64,000 nt of DNA from Candidatus Gastranaerophilales bacterium (GCA_944322945.1 CALUQN010000002.1:1-64000), one strand, 5' to 3'. Numbered from the stretch's first letter, positions 23,448 to 33,352 are shown. The notes: generated by a model not told the origin, from the sequence alone. Numbers and translations: made by a program.

Positions 23448-24164
23448 CTATTCTCTGATATTGATTGCCTTGTTGTACATGTCATCGACAACTTTTATCA
23501 TCCTTGTACTTGCAAGCATAGAGGCGTTTAATCTCAGCATGTCCGTAACTCCGTTATAGATGCTGGTGTTTGAATTTTCCAGATTATTCTGGCGGAAACA
23601 GTCGTGGTCTTTTACCAGAATAGCTTTTCCGGCATCTTCTGTCGGGATGAGTTTGTTTCTGCCGTATTGTTCAAGCCCCTGCGGATTTTCAAATCTTACC
23701 AGCGGAATGTTCCCCAAAACTTTCGGGTTTGCGTCGTCTACTGCACTGTAGGCAATTACTTCACCGTTTGGTTTTATATCAAATTTGTAACAGTTTGTCG
23801 GAATTTTTATCCCGTTGCCGACTATCCAGTCATCGTTTGTCACAAGGTAGCCGTCACGTCCCTGTTTAAACGCGCCGTCACGGGTATATGCAACTTCGCC
23901 TGACGGTGAAAATACCGGAATAAATCCGACCCCGTCAATTGCAACATCATACGGATTGCTGGTTATCTGGATTGAACCCTGTTTGTAATCCGTTCTGATT
24001 GCGCCTGTCAGATATCCGTCTTCGTGAAGCATCTGTTCAAAGTTTACGGTCTTGTAGCCTCTTGTGTTAAAGTTCGCAAGATTGTTGCCGACGCGCCCGA
24101 GTCGTTCAAACTGATTGATTGCGTTGTCTATGCTTCTTCTGACTATTCCTTGCATACTGTACAT
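23448..24164 (-). CDS. flgG: FlgG-type flagellar rod protein
   Basis: 238 aa with a flagellar axial architecture: an N-terminal helix ending in NNLANFNTRGYK, a central DVAIDGVGFIPVFSPSGEVAYTRDG segment typical of FlgF/FlgG/FlgE, and a C-terminal helix (LNASMLASTRMIKVVDDMYNKAINIRE). Distal-rod FlgG is usually about 260 aa, so this one is slightly short. Second gene of the operon, 26 bases after its paralogue. FlgF is the alternative name. Confidence 0.8.
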   Translation of the reverse strand: MYSMQGIVRRSIDNAINQFERLGRVGNNLANFNTRGYKTVNFEQMLHEDGYLTGAIRTDYKQGSIQITSNPYDVAIDGVGFIPVFSPSGEVAYTRDGAFKQGRDGYLVTNDDWIVGNGIKIPTNCYKFDIKPNGEVIAYSAVDDANPKVLGNIPLVRFENPQGLEQYGRNKLIPTEDAGKAILVKDHDCFRQNNLENSNTSIYNGVTDMLRLNASMLASTRMIKVVDDMYNKAINIRE

Positions 24165-24190
24165 AATCTAATACCTCATTTATTCAAATA

Positions 24191-24889
24191 TTATGATACT
24201 GAACCCAGTTGGGATATTACTTTTTGCAGATTTTGGTTTTGAATCATGAAAATCTGCCTATTCGCTTCAAAGTTTCTGATAATCGGCATCATACCGATAA
24301 ATTCATTTTGGAGTGCAACGTTTGAATATTCGTTGTAACCTTGTTTTACCTGCGGCTCCATCAGCAGCATGCCGTTGCTGTCGACGACACCGATGTAACC
24401 GGCTTTTTGAAGTTTGCCGTCCGCAGGATTCATTACACTGACAAGCCCGTTTTCACTGACTTTTATGTCTGACAATTTTTCCGGAACGTATGGTAATTTT
24501 ATCGGCATGCCAGTGTTTGCCAGAACCTGATGGTCTTCAAGTGTCAGGAGATTTCCCTCTTTATCTATCTTGAATCGCCCGTCACGGGTAAGCCTTACAC
24601 CGTCAGGAGTAAGTGTTTGAAAATAACCCTTTGTCGCTATTGCCAAATCCAGCGGGTTATCAGAAAGCGCTATACGACCGACCTTGTCATCTATTGTCTG
24701 CGAAAGCCCGTGTACGCCGATAAACTCCGTCAATGACGATACCACAGGTTCTTTTCTTTGATAACCTATTTTATCAAACCCGTTTATGTTTTCATTTGTC
24801 ATCCCGATAAGTTCAGTCTGAACGTGCATTGCCCTCAGCGATGCTGTTATTCCTTTTTCTACATATCGGATTCCGCCGTTTATCTTCAT
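24191..24889 (-). CDS. flgF: FlgF-type flagellar rod protein
   Basis: 232 aa, first gene of the rod operon. The centre reads DNPLDLAIATKGYFQTLTPDGVRLTRDG, the family hallmark, and the C-terminus is a typical axial helix (NEFIGMMPIIRNFEANRQIFMIQNQNLQKVISQLGSVS). The N-terminal motif is divergent (NENINGFDKIGYQ in place of NNIANVNTxGYK). FlgF or FlgG cannot be separated with certainty. Confidence 0.8.
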   Translation of the reverse strand: MKINGGIRYVEKGITASLRAMHVQTELIGMTNENINGFDKIGYQRKEPVVSSLTEFIGVHGLSQTIDDKVGRIALSDNPLDLAIATKGYFQTLTPDGVRLTRDGRFKIDKEGNLLTLEDHQVLANTGMPIKLPYVPEKLSDIKVSENGLVSVMNPADGKLQKAGYIGVVDSNGMLLMEPQVKQGYNEYSNVALQNEFIGMMPIIRNFEANRQIFMIQNQNLQKVISQLGSVS

Positions 24890-25127
24890 TGTCGTACCTC
24901 TACTACTTTCCTAATCGTACAAACGGTATAAACCAAGCCCGGGATTAATATTTTTGGCAAAATTCATACGTTTGTATGACTTTTTGTTTTTTTATTTAAT
25001 GATATTTTTTTCAAAGTCAACATTACCGGTTAATAGACTTATATTATCCATTGGTAACAAAATTGTTTTTTTTAGAGCGATGTGTTAATATAACGTTATA
25101 ATTTCTAATTGGGAGCGATAATTTTAT

Positions 25128-26342
25128 ATGGGCATAAAAATTTCTAATCTTAATAACAACATTGAATTTTCATACAAAAATAATTCAGATACACCAAGAG
25201 CAGCATTATGTATGAATTTTTCGATTAACGAAGCTGAAAACATTCCGGGCGTACATTCTTTGATGAGCAGGTTAGCAATGCAGGGCACAACGACTTACAC
25301 TGCGGAAGAACTCTCGGAAGAACTGGACAAATACGCAATTGAACTGATAGTTGAATTAAGACACGATTATTTGAGATTTAAGTTTGTCGCGCTCAACGAG
25401 GATTTTCAAAAAGCAGTTGAAATTCTTGCAGATATTGTTAAAAACGTTACCTTTGACGATTTTGACAAAGAACGTGAAAAGATGAGAGGGGAAATTATCG
25501 CCGAATTGGATTCTTCAAGAACAAAAGTGCTTGAAAATTACTACAAAAACCTCTATGAAGGGCATTATTACGGACACACATTCACCAAAATCCTTGAAAA
25601 CATTGATAATATCAAAAAAGATGACGTCATAACCGCCTACAAAAAAATTCTATCCAACAGCAAAAAGGTAATCTCATTTGTCGGGGATATCCCTTTTGAA
25701 GAAGTTTACAGCACAGTAAATGAAAAACTCGGTGATATCGAAAATTCAAAAGATGAAAAAATAGGATTAACCTCGCCGTCACTTGAACATAAAAAAGAAA
25801 ATGACATTATAAAACCGGATTTGAATCAGGCGCATATTGTACAAGGATGGTTTGTCCCTACATTTGAAAGCGAAGATTACCCTGCATTACTATTGCTGAA
25901 TGTAATTTTAGGCGCGAGCGGACTGTCTTCAAGATTATTCCTTGAACTCCGTGACAAAAAGGGGCTTGCCTATGTTGTGAGAAGCTCCTATGAGCCGCTT
26001 AAATTTGCCGGCAACTTTTCAATATACATTGCAACCGAGCCGAAAAATATTGAAGTTTCCCTGAAAGGCTTCAAAGAAGAAATCGACAAAATAAAAACAA
26101 TTCCTGTGACAGAAGAAGAAATTGAAAATGCAAGAAATAACCTGCTTGGCAAATGGGCATTTTTACAGGAAAACAACAACCAGCAGGCGGCGCTTTCTGC
26201 GCATTATGCGGCACTGGGGCTCGGGTTTGACTTCAATGCAAAGGCTAAAGAACGCATACAAACAGTCACTCCGGAACAAATCCAAAATTGTGCCAATAAA
26301 TATTTTAACGACAATTATGTACTTTCAATATTAAAACCATAA
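25128..26342 (+). CDS. M16-family protein lacking the zinc-binding motif
   Basis: 404 aa with the two-lobed M16 peptidase fold. Where active members have HxxEH (as in GIAHFLEH), this protein reads GVHSLMSRLAMQGT, so the catalytic Glu and second His are missing. The second lobe keeps the substrate-positioning Arg/Tyr region (LRDKKGLAYVVRSSYEP). This matches the non-catalytic partner of two-subunit M16 proteases, but no active subunit is adjacent. No signal peptide. A GGGAG ribosome-binding site precedes the ATG. Confidence 0.8.
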   Translation: MGIKISNLNNNIEFSYKNNSDTPRAALCMNFSINEAENIPGVHSLMSRLAMQGTTTYTAEELSEELDKYAIELIVELRHDYLRFKFVALNEDFQKAVEILADIVKNVTFDDFDKEREKMRGEIIAELDSSRTKVLENYYKNLYEGHYYGHTFTKILENIDNIKKDDVITAYKKILSNSKKVISFVGDIPFEEVYSTVNEKLGDIENSKDEKIGLTSPSLEHKKENDIIKPDLNQAHIVQGWFVPTFESEDYPALLLLNVILGASGLSSRLFLELRDKKGLAYVVRSSYEPLKFAGNFSIYIATEPKNIEVSLKGFKEEIDKIKTIPVTEEEIENARNNLLGKWAFLQENNNQQAALSAHYAALGLGFDFNAKAKERIQTVTPEQIQNCANKYFNDNYVLSILKP

Positions 26343-26419
26343 CTTGTCAGGGAATGGAGATATGAGCACTTCCGGTTAATAATACACTAATAATACGTGT
26401 ATAATTTTGAGGTGCGATA

Positions 26420-26977
26420 GTGAAACGAAAATTCATCCGGATTTTTTTACTGCTGCTGACGGTAATTCTGACCCCGGGCTACAGTGATGTAAGAATTATC
26501 AAGACCGAAAAAACGTACACGGAAAACGCACAATTTATAGAAGAGTATTTAAAGAAGAACGCCGGATATTCAAATATTATGAGGTTCACAAAAGTTCCGC
26601 GAGGGCTGATTGTGAGCGTTGATGAGCGGTATTTATTTAATCGGGGCAGCACAAAGATAAAACTTTCCGGCACACAAATACTTGATGACTTTCTGGTAAT
26701 ATTACAGCGAACAAAGACCAGATGTGTTATAGAAGGGCATACCGAAAACAACAACTTTGACGGAAAGCCTTATGAATACGATTGGGAACTGTCGCTATTG
26801 AGAGCCGGAAATATAACAAAATACTTTATAAAATACGGCGGAATTGCACCTAACCGGTTGTTTACGCTCGGGTTTGGAGAATACATGCCATCCGTTGATA
26901 ATGTTGACAAAAAATTACACATAAACAACCGGATAGATTTTGTATTTTTAGATTATGCCAAAAACACTAGACAATGA
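26420..26977 (+). CDS. OmpA/MotB-type peptidoglycan-binding protein
   Basis: 185 aa from GTG, with a GAGG ribosome-binding site. A signal peptide (about 1-22) leads to an OmpA C-terminal domain: RYLFNRGSTKIKLSGTQILDD, CVIEGHTENN, LSLLRAGNITKYFIKYGGIAPNRLFTLGFGE and NNRIDFVF. It would bind diaminopimelate in peptidoglycan from the periplasm. With no N-terminal barrel, it is a secreted or peripheral binder. Its 3' end overlaps fliA (convergent) by 11 bases. Confidence 0.85.
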   Translation: MKRKFIRIFLLLLTVILTPGYSDVRIIKTEKTYTENAQFIEEYLKKNAGYSNIMRFTKVPRGLIVSVDERYLFNRGSTKIKLSGTQILDDFLVILQRTKTRCVIEGHTENNNFDGKPYEYDWELSLLRAGNITKYFIKYGGIAPNRLFTLGFGEYMPSVDNVDKKLHINNRIDFVFLDYAKNTRQ

Positions 26978-27818
26978 TACTCTGGCGGAGTCTGGAGGCT
27001 CTTGTTTCGCTGAGGATATTTTTCAACTTCATAATACCCTGTGCGTGGAGCTGGCAGACACGGGATTCCGACATATTAATTGTTGCACCGATTTCTTTGA
27101 GGGTCATATTTTCCTGATAGTAGAGAACCATTATAATTCTTTCGCGCTCTGGGAGTCTTTTCAGTGCTTTTTCCAGCTCTGATTTAACATTTTTTTCTTC
27201 AACTTCTTCATGCGGGGTGAGTTTATGAGTATCTTCAATAGTATCAATAATTTCGACGCTGTCGTCAGCATTGCCGCGTTTGTCATATATAGAAGTCATG
27301 ACCGTATCTTCCGAGAGAAGCTGCGTTATTTTTTCAGGATCCATATCCATATACTCTGCCACTTCGGAAGTTGTCGGGACTCTGCCCAGCTGTTGTTTTA
27401 AGAGTTCCTGAGCGTCTTTAATATCTTTAATTTTCTTTCTGACGCTGCGCGGGAGAAAATCTTCCGCTCTGATTTTATCCAGGATAGTGCCGCGGATTCT
27501 GATGAGAGCGTAGGTTTCAAACCTTGTATTTTTCTGCGGAGAAAATCTTTCAACCGCATTTATAAGCCCTTCTACACCGTATCCGGCTATATCTTCTATT
27601 GATATCGTTGCCGGCAGAGTAATTTTGACACGTCCGACAACGTAACGTATCAGATAAATATACTGAACAATAAGAGTATCCCGCAATGTTTTGTTGTTTT
27701 TGTCTTGAAAATACTCTTGCCAGAGTTTTTCCAACTCTTCGGGAGGGAGTCTTTTAATATTATTGTAAGATGTAAAATCAAAACTCTGATCCATTAATTT
27801 ACCCAAAATATTGTTCAA
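26967..27818 (-). CDS. fliA: Sigma-28 family flagellar RNA polymerase sigma factor
   Basis: 283 aa with sigma regions 2, 3 and 4 and no region 1. Region 2 shows DIAGYGVEGLINAVERFSP and TRFETYALIRIRGTILDKIR. Region 3 has LGRVPTTSEVAEYM. Region 4 has ALKRLPERERIIMVLYYQENMTLKEIGATINMSESRVCQLHAQGIMKLK. FliA recognises TAAA/GCCGATAA promoters, and two candidates lie in this window (2809-2836, 13767-13794). No flgM anti-sigma gene was seen. Confidence 0.9.
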   Translation of the reverse strand: MNNILGKLMDQSFDFTSYNNIKRLPPEELEKLWQEYFQDKNNKTLRDTLIVQYIYLIRYVVGRVKITLPATISIEDIAGYGVEGLINAVERFSPQKNTRFETYALIRIRGTILDKIRAEDFLPRSVRKKIKDIKDAQELLKQQLGRVPTTSEVAEYMDMDPEKITQLLSEDTVMTSIYDKRGNADDSVEIIDTIEDTHKLTPHEEVEEKNVKSELEKALKRLPERERIIMVLYYQENMTLKEIGATINMSESRVCQLHAQGIMKLKNILSETRASRLRQSIIV

Positions 27819-28025
27819 TAATTAACATATTACTATTCTATACAATATAGAAAGAGTAACATCATTTAAAAAGAGGAAAAACTTCCAATATACTCAAGAT
27901 GATGTAGAAAAGCCCATGCCGGACAAACAAAAGTCAAATTTTATTTGTTCGGGAAAAAGACGCGGCTGGATTTATGCTCCGCTATTCATAAAATTTAAAA
28001 AATTGCGCAAAAATTTTTATGTTCA

Positions 28026-28034
28026 TGTTATTAT
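28026..28034 (+). promoter_or_regulatory. Extended -10 of the Trp-codon leader
   Basis: TGtTATTAT, with transcription expected near 28041. A TTGCGC sits upstream but at poor spacing (20 bases). Confidence 0.3.
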
Positions 28035-28064
28035 ATATTTGAAAAAGGAAAAAATTAGTCGAAT

Positions 28065-28142
28065 ATGAATTACATCCAACAAAACAAAACACAAAACTGG
28101 TGGTGGCTGCAAAAAAGAGCAGGCACGTTTTGTTGGCGTTAA
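28065..28142 (+). CDS. 25-aa leader peptide with three tandem Trp codons
   Basis: ATG at 28065 reads 25 codons to TAA 28142. UGG codons occupy positions 12, 13 and 14, with another at 24. The segment CCAACAAAAC (28076-28085) is perfectly complementary to GTTTTGTTGG (28127-28136), putting the Trp codons in the loop of a hairpin. CAGGC (28120-28124) can instead pair with GCCTG in the terminator that follows (28175-28210). This is the layout of a transcription attenuator. The ribosome-binding site (AAGGA) is rather far, 15 bases, from the ATG. Confidence 0.5.
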   Translation: MNYIQQNKTQNWWWLQKRAGTFCWR

Positions 28143-28174
28143 ATATTTGAATAAAACATACACAACAATAAAAT

Positions 28175-28210
28175 AGCCTGTTCGAGAGAGTCCGAGCGGG
28201 CTGTTTTTTT
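28175..28210 (+). terminator. Terminator after the Trp leader (attenuator candidate)
   Basis: AGCCTGTTCG (28175-28184) pairs with CGAGCGGGCT (28193-28202), followed by GTTTTTTT. It lies 36 bases before the next gene's ATG, so read-through would decide its expression. Confidence 0.8.
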
Positions 28211-28245
28211 AGGAAATTCAAATATTTAATGAGGTTACGAAAAAA

Positions 28246-29493
28246 ATGCAGATAAACAATTTAATCAATACTTTACCTAACAAAATTTTGAGAAATACGA
28301 CGAAATTTCTGGCAAAACAGGAGCAGTCAGAATCATTGTCGCATGTACGTTTTGTGCAAGATACAGTGACTAATCTTATACCTAAAGCGACATTTGCGCG
28401 GAGTTTTGCTGATTTGAGCGAAAATTCATTTCAGGAAGTCGGAGAGAGCGTACTTGTTTATTACACGCCAAAACTCTTAGGCAACGGTTTTTTCAGACCT
28501 TTATATGAGCGCGGGCTGGATGCGGCGGCAAGACAAAAAATTTCAACCCCGATGACAGAGCTTAACAAAGACGCGTCAATTTCCGCTGAAAAATTAAAAG
28601 AGATTAAACCCATAAAAGCCGCAATCGCCGCAAGCTGTCTGATAATTCCGCTTGCTGAATACTCTTTGTGCTATTTAAAGAATTTATTTACATTAAAGGT
28701 ATTTCATCAGGCTGATTTTAATAATATTGCGAACCTGAACAAAGACAAAAAGAAAATAGAAGAGCGCGCAAGACAAGAAAAAGTAAAACGCCACGCAATA
28801 AACAACATGCTCGGCGCAGCCGCTGCCTTTGGCGGATGTTTGCTGACGTCGCTTCTGCTTGTCAAAAGAGGAAAAAGCTCAAATGCCCTTCAAAAACTCA
28901 GCGATATTATACTCACACCGGGCAGCGTATTCTTCAAAAATAATAAGAAAAAAGCTGCTGCAGTGAATAAATATTTCAGTCTTGATTTTCGTGATGATAA
29001 CGGCAAATTGAGTTTAAGCCACGGGCAGTTGACATCTTGTGTATTGCTCGGCGGCGCCGGATATTTCGGCTCATCGGCTGACAGAGGTAAACAAAATTTC
29101 CTGGAAACATTATTCAGATTTCCGCTGGTCGGATTTTATGTAGTAACCGGCAGCGAGATGTTTGAACGTGCATTCAAAAAGATTTTGCGTAAGAAAGACA
29201 GTTTTAAAGACACAATAACAAACGATTTAAAAGTTCCTGACTACAAAAACCTGCCGGAACTTGCACAAAAACTGGCAGAAAAGAACAAAACCACGGTTGA
29301 AACAGAATTTGCTAAACTTTGCAGGCAAAAAGCCTTAATCGCAGGAGTGCCGTTCTTATTCGGAATGTTGTTTATGGGAATGTTTGTAGCCGGGGTATCC
29401 AGGGCATTTACGCAATACAGATACAATCATGAGCAGAAAAATATGCCGACAAACCTGATAGCCCGCGCAAAAATTAATGCCCAAAAACCGTAA
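28246..29493 (+). CDS. Unrecognised 415-aa membrane protein behind an attenuator
   Basis: An N-terminal soluble region (about 1-120) is followed by hydrophobic segments near 125-150, 180-205, 265-280, 293-312 and 365-390, separated by basic helices (DKKKIEERARQEKVKRH, KNNKKKAAAVNKY). The pattern does not resemble a known amino-acid transporter. I do not recognise the family, and it may be lineage-specific. The leader with Trp codons upstream suggests control by tryptophan or Trp-tRNA, which is inference. A bidirectional terminator separates it from the convergent carbonic anhydrase gene. Confidence 0.75.
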   Translation: MQINNLINTLPNKILRNTTKFLAKQEQSESLSHVRFVQDTVTNLIPKATFARSFADLSENSFQEVGESVLVYYTPKLLGNGFFRPLYERGLDAAARQKISTPMTELNKDASISAEKLKEIKPIKAAIAASCLIIPLAEYSLCYLKNLFTLKVFHQADFNNIANLNKDKKKIEERARQEKVKRHAINNMLGAAAAFGGCLLTSLLLVKRGKSSNALQKLSDIILTPGSVFFKNNKKKAAAVNKYFSLDFRDDNGKLSLSHGQLTSCVLLGGAGYFGSSADRGKQNFLETLFRFPLVGFYVVTGSEMFERAFKKILRKKDSFKDTITNDLKVPDYKNLPELAQKLAEKNKTTVETEFAKLCRQKALIAGVPFLFGMLFMGMFVAGVSRAFTQYRYNHEQKNMPTNLIARAKINAQKP

Positions 29494-29590
29494 AATTAAT
29501 CCTTTACCGTTAATGTGCGCGTTATTTGCTGAAACAGGACAAATGACCCGCGCGCCGGCATGACACAAATTCTCTCCGCCGCTTCTCCCT

Positions 29591-29625
29591 AAAAAAGAGC
29601 AGACAAGATGCCTGCCGCCGTTTTT
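29591..29625. terminator. Bidirectional terminator
   Basis: AAAAAAG, a GCAG...CTGC stem (29599-29615) and TTTTT, between convergent genes ending at 29493 and 29631. Confidence 0.6.
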
Positions 29626-29630
29626 AATGT

Positions 29631-30209
29631 CTAATCAATTTCACTCACAATGCCGGTTGAGTGGTCAAGATGGCATTTTGCTATGTACAATTTATCGTTA
29701 TCAACAGCTGTTTTGATAATTTTTGATTTTTCAAGCAGAACTTCTTCCACCCACAATGTATGCTGCTGCGCAAAATAGTTATGGCAGGTTATATCTTCTT
29801 TTTTATCCAGAACCGGATACACACAGCTGATTATAGATTTAAAATCATCGGTTTCTTCCGGATAATGGTCTTTTGCATACTTCATAACACCGCAGTCATC
29901 ATGCCCGAGAAGAACAAGCAGCGGAACTTCTAGTTTTTTCACGGCGTATTCAATACTCTCGATTACGTTCGGCCCGGCGGTTATACCCGCAACCCTTACG
30001 ACAAAAAGTTCGCCTATTCCGCAGTCAAAAATTATCTCCGGTACTACACGCGAATCTGAACAACTAAGAATTACAGCCCGCGGCTCCTGATGGAATGCAA
30101 ATTTTTTCAATGTCTCAAGACACATGTTCTTTGCGGTCGGCGTGCCGTTTACAAAATTTTTGTTACCGTTTAAAAGTCTTTCCAGTTCTTTTTTAGCTTT
30201 TTCGTTCAT
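29631..30209 (-). CDS. Beta-class carbonic anhydrase
   Basis: 192 aa from the start chosen. It interconverts CO2 and bicarbonate. The zinc ligands and catalytic dyad are visible: CSDSRVVPE (Cys, Asp-Arg dyad) and GHDDCGV (His and Cys). FVVRVAGI and IESIEYAV are typical of the family. The open frame continues to 30236, but a perfect TATAAT lies six bases before the ATG at 30209, which is the better start. It would supply bicarbonate for carboxylases such as the acetyl-CoA carboxylase feeding the fab genes. Confidence 0.9.
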   Translation of the reverse strand: MNEKAKKELERLLNGNKNFVNGTPTAKNMCLETLKKFAFHQEPRAVILSCSDSRVVPEIIFDCGIGELFVVRVAGITAGPNVIESIEYAVKKLEVPLLVLLGHDDCGVMKYAKDHYPEETDDFKSIISCVYPVLDKKEDITCHNYFAQQHTLWVEEVLLEKSKIIKTAVDNDKLYIAKCHLDHSTGIVSEID

Positions 30210-30215
30210 AGAGGT

Positions 30216-30221
30216 ATTATA
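30216..30221 (-). promoter_or_regulatory. TATAAT box six bases before the carbonic anhydrase ATG
   Basis: TATAAT on the minus strand, six bases, ATG 30209, no ribosome-binding site. Leaderless candidate. Confidence 0.5.
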
Positions 30222-30305
30222 TACCATTTCCGCCAAAAACTCAAATGCCTGTAGGATTGCTTTTTCTCCGGAATTTAATATGATAACTTTAAAAAGGAAT
30301 TTTAT

Positions 30306-32945
30306 ATGGAATTAACGGAACACACGCAGGCGATTATCAACTCCGCCAAATCAATTGCAAATGCAAGAAACTACATGATGGTAGAACCCGAACAGATTTT
30401 GCTGGCATTGATGTATGATAAAAATGATTTGCCAAAAATTTTGCTCTCTAAAATAGGACTGGACAATCCCTCACTTTCACAGCAGCTCGATGGGTTTATC
30501 ACAAAACGGGGCTGCAAACCGCTGGGCAATTACCGTGACCTGCCGCTTTCCAAAAATACCGTAAAACTACTTGAAATCGCCCGTGATGAAGCAAGGATGA
30601 CGAACGATTCTTTGATAAGCATAGAACATCTTCTGCTTGCGCTTTTGAAAATAGACAGCGGGGTGATAATTTATCTTTTTGAAAAAAATAAAATTTCCCG
30701 AAAAGACCTCTATGAAAAACTAATCAGCGTGATAAAAAACATCACGACCGTTGACATAACAACATCAACGCTGCCGGAAACAACGGCACAGCCTGCTGCC
30801 GGCGAAGCACAGCCAATCGTGTCAGCCCCTGAACAAAAAACACAAACCCCGCTTGAAAAGTTTACGGCAGACATAACAGAAAAAGCCAAACAAAACAAAC
30901 TTGACCCGGTCATCGGACGTGATGACGAAATCCGCCGCGTGATACAAATTTTGAACCGCCGCTCTAAAAACAATCCGATAATTATAGGCGAACCCGGCGT
31001 CGGCAAAACCGCTATAATCGAAGGGCTTGCCCAGAGAATAGCCTGCGGAGATGTCCCCGAAAGTCTTAAAAATGACCGGATAATGGAGCTTGACCTTGGC
31101 GCGCTGATGGCGGGTGCGTCTTACAGAGGAGAATTTGAAGACCGCCTCAAAGGCGTCTTAAAAGAAATTGAAGAGCACTGTGAAGATTTAATGCTGTTTA
31201 TAGACGAAATCCATACAATAATGGGTCTTGGTGCCTCGGAAGGCTCCGTAGACGCAGGAAATCTTCTCAAACCAATGCTTGCACGCGGAAATGTCCGCGT
31301 CATCGGTGCCACCACAACTGACGAATACAGAAAATATATAGAAAAAGACAAAGCTCTTGAACGCCGTTTTCAGCCGGTTGTTGCGGAAGAGCCATCTGTT
31401 GAAACAACGATAAGTATTCTGCGCGGCTTAAAAGATAAGTACGAAGCTTACCACGGGGTGAAAATTCTTGATGACGCAATTGTTCAGGCAGTAAAATTAT
31501 CTGACAGATATATTACAGACCGTTCGCTGCCGGATAAAGCCATTGATCTTATTGACGAAGCCGCTTCATCTTTGAGGATTGCAATAGACACCATGCCCGA
31601 AGAAATTGATGTTTTCATCAGAGAAAAAATGCAGCTTGAAATCGAAAAAGGCGCACTGAAAAAAGAAAATACAAAAGAGGCTGATGCTAAAATCCAAAAA
31701 ATTCTTAAAAAAATTGAAGTGATTGACGCAAAAATTAATAAGTTAAAAACACGCTGGCAGCAGGAAAAGAAACTCATAGAAACAACAAGAATTTTGAAAA
31801 AGAATATGGCGGCAATAAAAGCGCAGCTGGAATTGAACAAAAAAAATTCTTCTCCTGATATAAATATTGAAAAACGTTACGCACAGATGGCGGAAACACA
31901 AAAGAAACTTGAGGCAATACAGTTAAAGTCGTCAAAAACACGTCTTATCAAAGAGGAAATCGACGGAGAAGATATCTCGGAAATTATCTCAAAAGCAACA
32001 GGAATTCCTGTGACAAGCCTGCTGGAAGACGAATCACAAAAACTTGTTCACATGGAAGACCACCTGAAAAAACGGGTTGTAGGTCAGGAGGAAGCAGTTA
32101 AAAAGATTGCTGACGCCATAAGGCTTGGACGTTCGGGATTGAATGACCCCAAACGACCGATAGGAACATTTCTTTTTCTTGGACCGACAGGAGTGGGCAA
32201 AACAGAGCTTGCCAAAGCGCTTGCGGAATTTATGTTTAGCGACGAAGATTCGCTTATAAGGATTGATATGAGTGAATTTATGGAAAAACAGAATGTATCG
32301 CGGCTTGTGGGTTCAGCCCCGGGGTATGTCGGCTACGAAGAGGGCGGGCAGCTCACGGAAGCCGTACGCCGAAAACCTTATTCCGTCGTACTTTTTGATG
32401 AAGCGGAAAAGGCGCATCCTGATATTTTTAATATCATGCTCCAAATGTTTGATGACGGCAGGCTTACAGACGGACAGGGGCATCTGATTGATTTTAAAAA
32501 TACCGTAATAATTATGACCAGCAATCTTGCAAGCGATATTCTTTTGAATGGAGAATTGACTGAAAGCGATAAGGAGCAGCAGGTTAAATGTGTGTTGAGA
32601 AGCAAATTCAAACCGGAATTTATCAACAGGATAGATGAGATTATACAATTTAACCCGCTGAAAATCGAGCAGCTGAAAAATATTGTAGATATACAGCTTG
32701 CGGCGCTCAAAGCACGAATGGCAGAACAAAAACTTACGCTGGAAGTGGCAGACAGCGCCAAAGAATACATAGCCAAAGAAGGTTACGAACCGTTATACGG
32801 AGCCAGACCGCTCAAACGAGTGATGAGGAAACTTTTAGAGATACCGTTATCCATGAAAATTATTGCGCACGAATTTTCGCAAGGGGATACAATCGTTGTG
32901 GATTGTAATGATGGCGGATTGAAATTTACAAGAGCAAAAACATGA
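30306..32945 (+). CDS. clpB: ClpB-type AAA+ disaggregase
   Basis: 879 aa with a double-ring AAA+ layout: an N-domain (1-145), a linker rich in Thr/Ala/Pro, nucleotide-binding domain 1 with Walker A GEPGVGKT near 226 and LFIDEIHT, a coiled-coil middle domain (about 420-560), and nucleotide-binding domain 2 with GPTGVGKT near 626, [11 protein letters not shown] and FINRIDEI. The long coiled coil argues for ClpB, which rescues aggregated proteins with DnaK, over ClpC. No ClpP-binding loop is evident. The stop codon is directly followed by a TGCAAACGTTACGTTTGCA repeat. Confidence 0.85.
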   Translation: MELTEHTQAIINSAKSIANARNYMMVEPEQILLALMYDKNDLPKILLSKIGLDNPSLSQQLDGFITKRGCKPLGNYRDLPLSKNTVKLLEIARDEARMTNDSLISIEHLLLALLKIDSGVIIYLFEKNKISRKDLYEKLISVIKNITTVDITTSTLPETTAQPAAGEAQPIVSAPEQKTQTPLEKFTADITEKAKQNKLDPVIGRDDEIRRVIQILNRRSKNNPIIIGEPGVGKTAIIEGLAQRIACGDVPESLKNDRIMELDLGALMAGASYRGEFEDRLKGVLKEIEEHCEDLMLFIDEIHTIMGLGASEGSVDAGNLLKPMLARGNVRVIGATTTDEYRKYIEKDKALERRFQPVVAEEPSVETTISILRGLKDKYEAYHGVKILDDAIVQAVKLSDRYITDRSLPDKAIDLIDEAASSLRIAIDTMPEEIDVFIREKMQLEIEKGALKKENTKEADAKIQKILKKIEVIDAKINKLKTRWQQEKKLIETTRILKKNMAAIKAQLELNKKNSSPDINIEKRYAQMAETQKKLEAIQLKSSKTRLIKEEIDGEDISEIISKATGIPVTSLLEDESQKLVHMEDHLKKRVVGQEEAVKKIADAIRLGRSGLNDPKRPIGTFLFLGPTGVGKTELAKALAEFMFSDEDSLIRIDMSEFMEKQNVSRLVGSAPGYVGYEEGGQLTEAVRRKPYSVVLFDEAEKAHPDIFNIMLQMFDDGRLTDGQGHLIDFKNTVIIMTSNLASDILLNGELTESDKEQQVKCVLRSKFKPEFINRIDEIIQFNPLKIEQLKNIVDIQLAALKARMAEQKLTLEVADSAKEYIAKEGYEPLYGARPLKRVMRKLLEIPLSMKIIAHEFSQGDTIVVDCNDGGLKFTRAKT

Positions 32946-33335
32946 TGCAAACGTTACGTTTGCATCACTATGTAATGAAAAAATAGCAATAAATTAAACA
33001 AAACTGCAAAACTGGAAACAGAACCAAAGAAAGAGAAAAACGCGACCAAAAGAAACGAGTCTCAGAAACTACGTTTCTGAAACTTCCTTTTTTTCTTATT
33101 GTCACCCTGAACTTGTTTAAACCTCCTTCCCCGGCTTGGGGAAGGCTGGGATGGGGAGCAACAGGTCCAGCCATCGTAAAGTCCTGCGTTGGCTTTCCGC
33201 ACGGCAAGATCCTGAACAGCTTGAAAGTCTCGTTTTCAAAAAAACGGATTTTCTACGCTTTCAGGATGACAGCAAACATTATGTTTGCCAAACATCATGT
33301 TTGCCCTGTTATTCTGAATCCGATAGCCATTTGTG
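32946..33335. repeat. Intergenic mosaic of palindromic repeats
   Basis: TGCAAACGTTACGTTTGCA at 32946-32964, a 'cagaaactacgtttctga' dyad near 33062, a 'cctccttccccggcttgggg' unit near 33121, the 'tttctacgctttcaggatga' unit near 33250, and tandem CAAACATNATGTTTG palindromes near 33275-33305. No gene. Confidence 0.8.
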
Positions 33336-33352
33336 GGCTCAAAAAGAAAACA

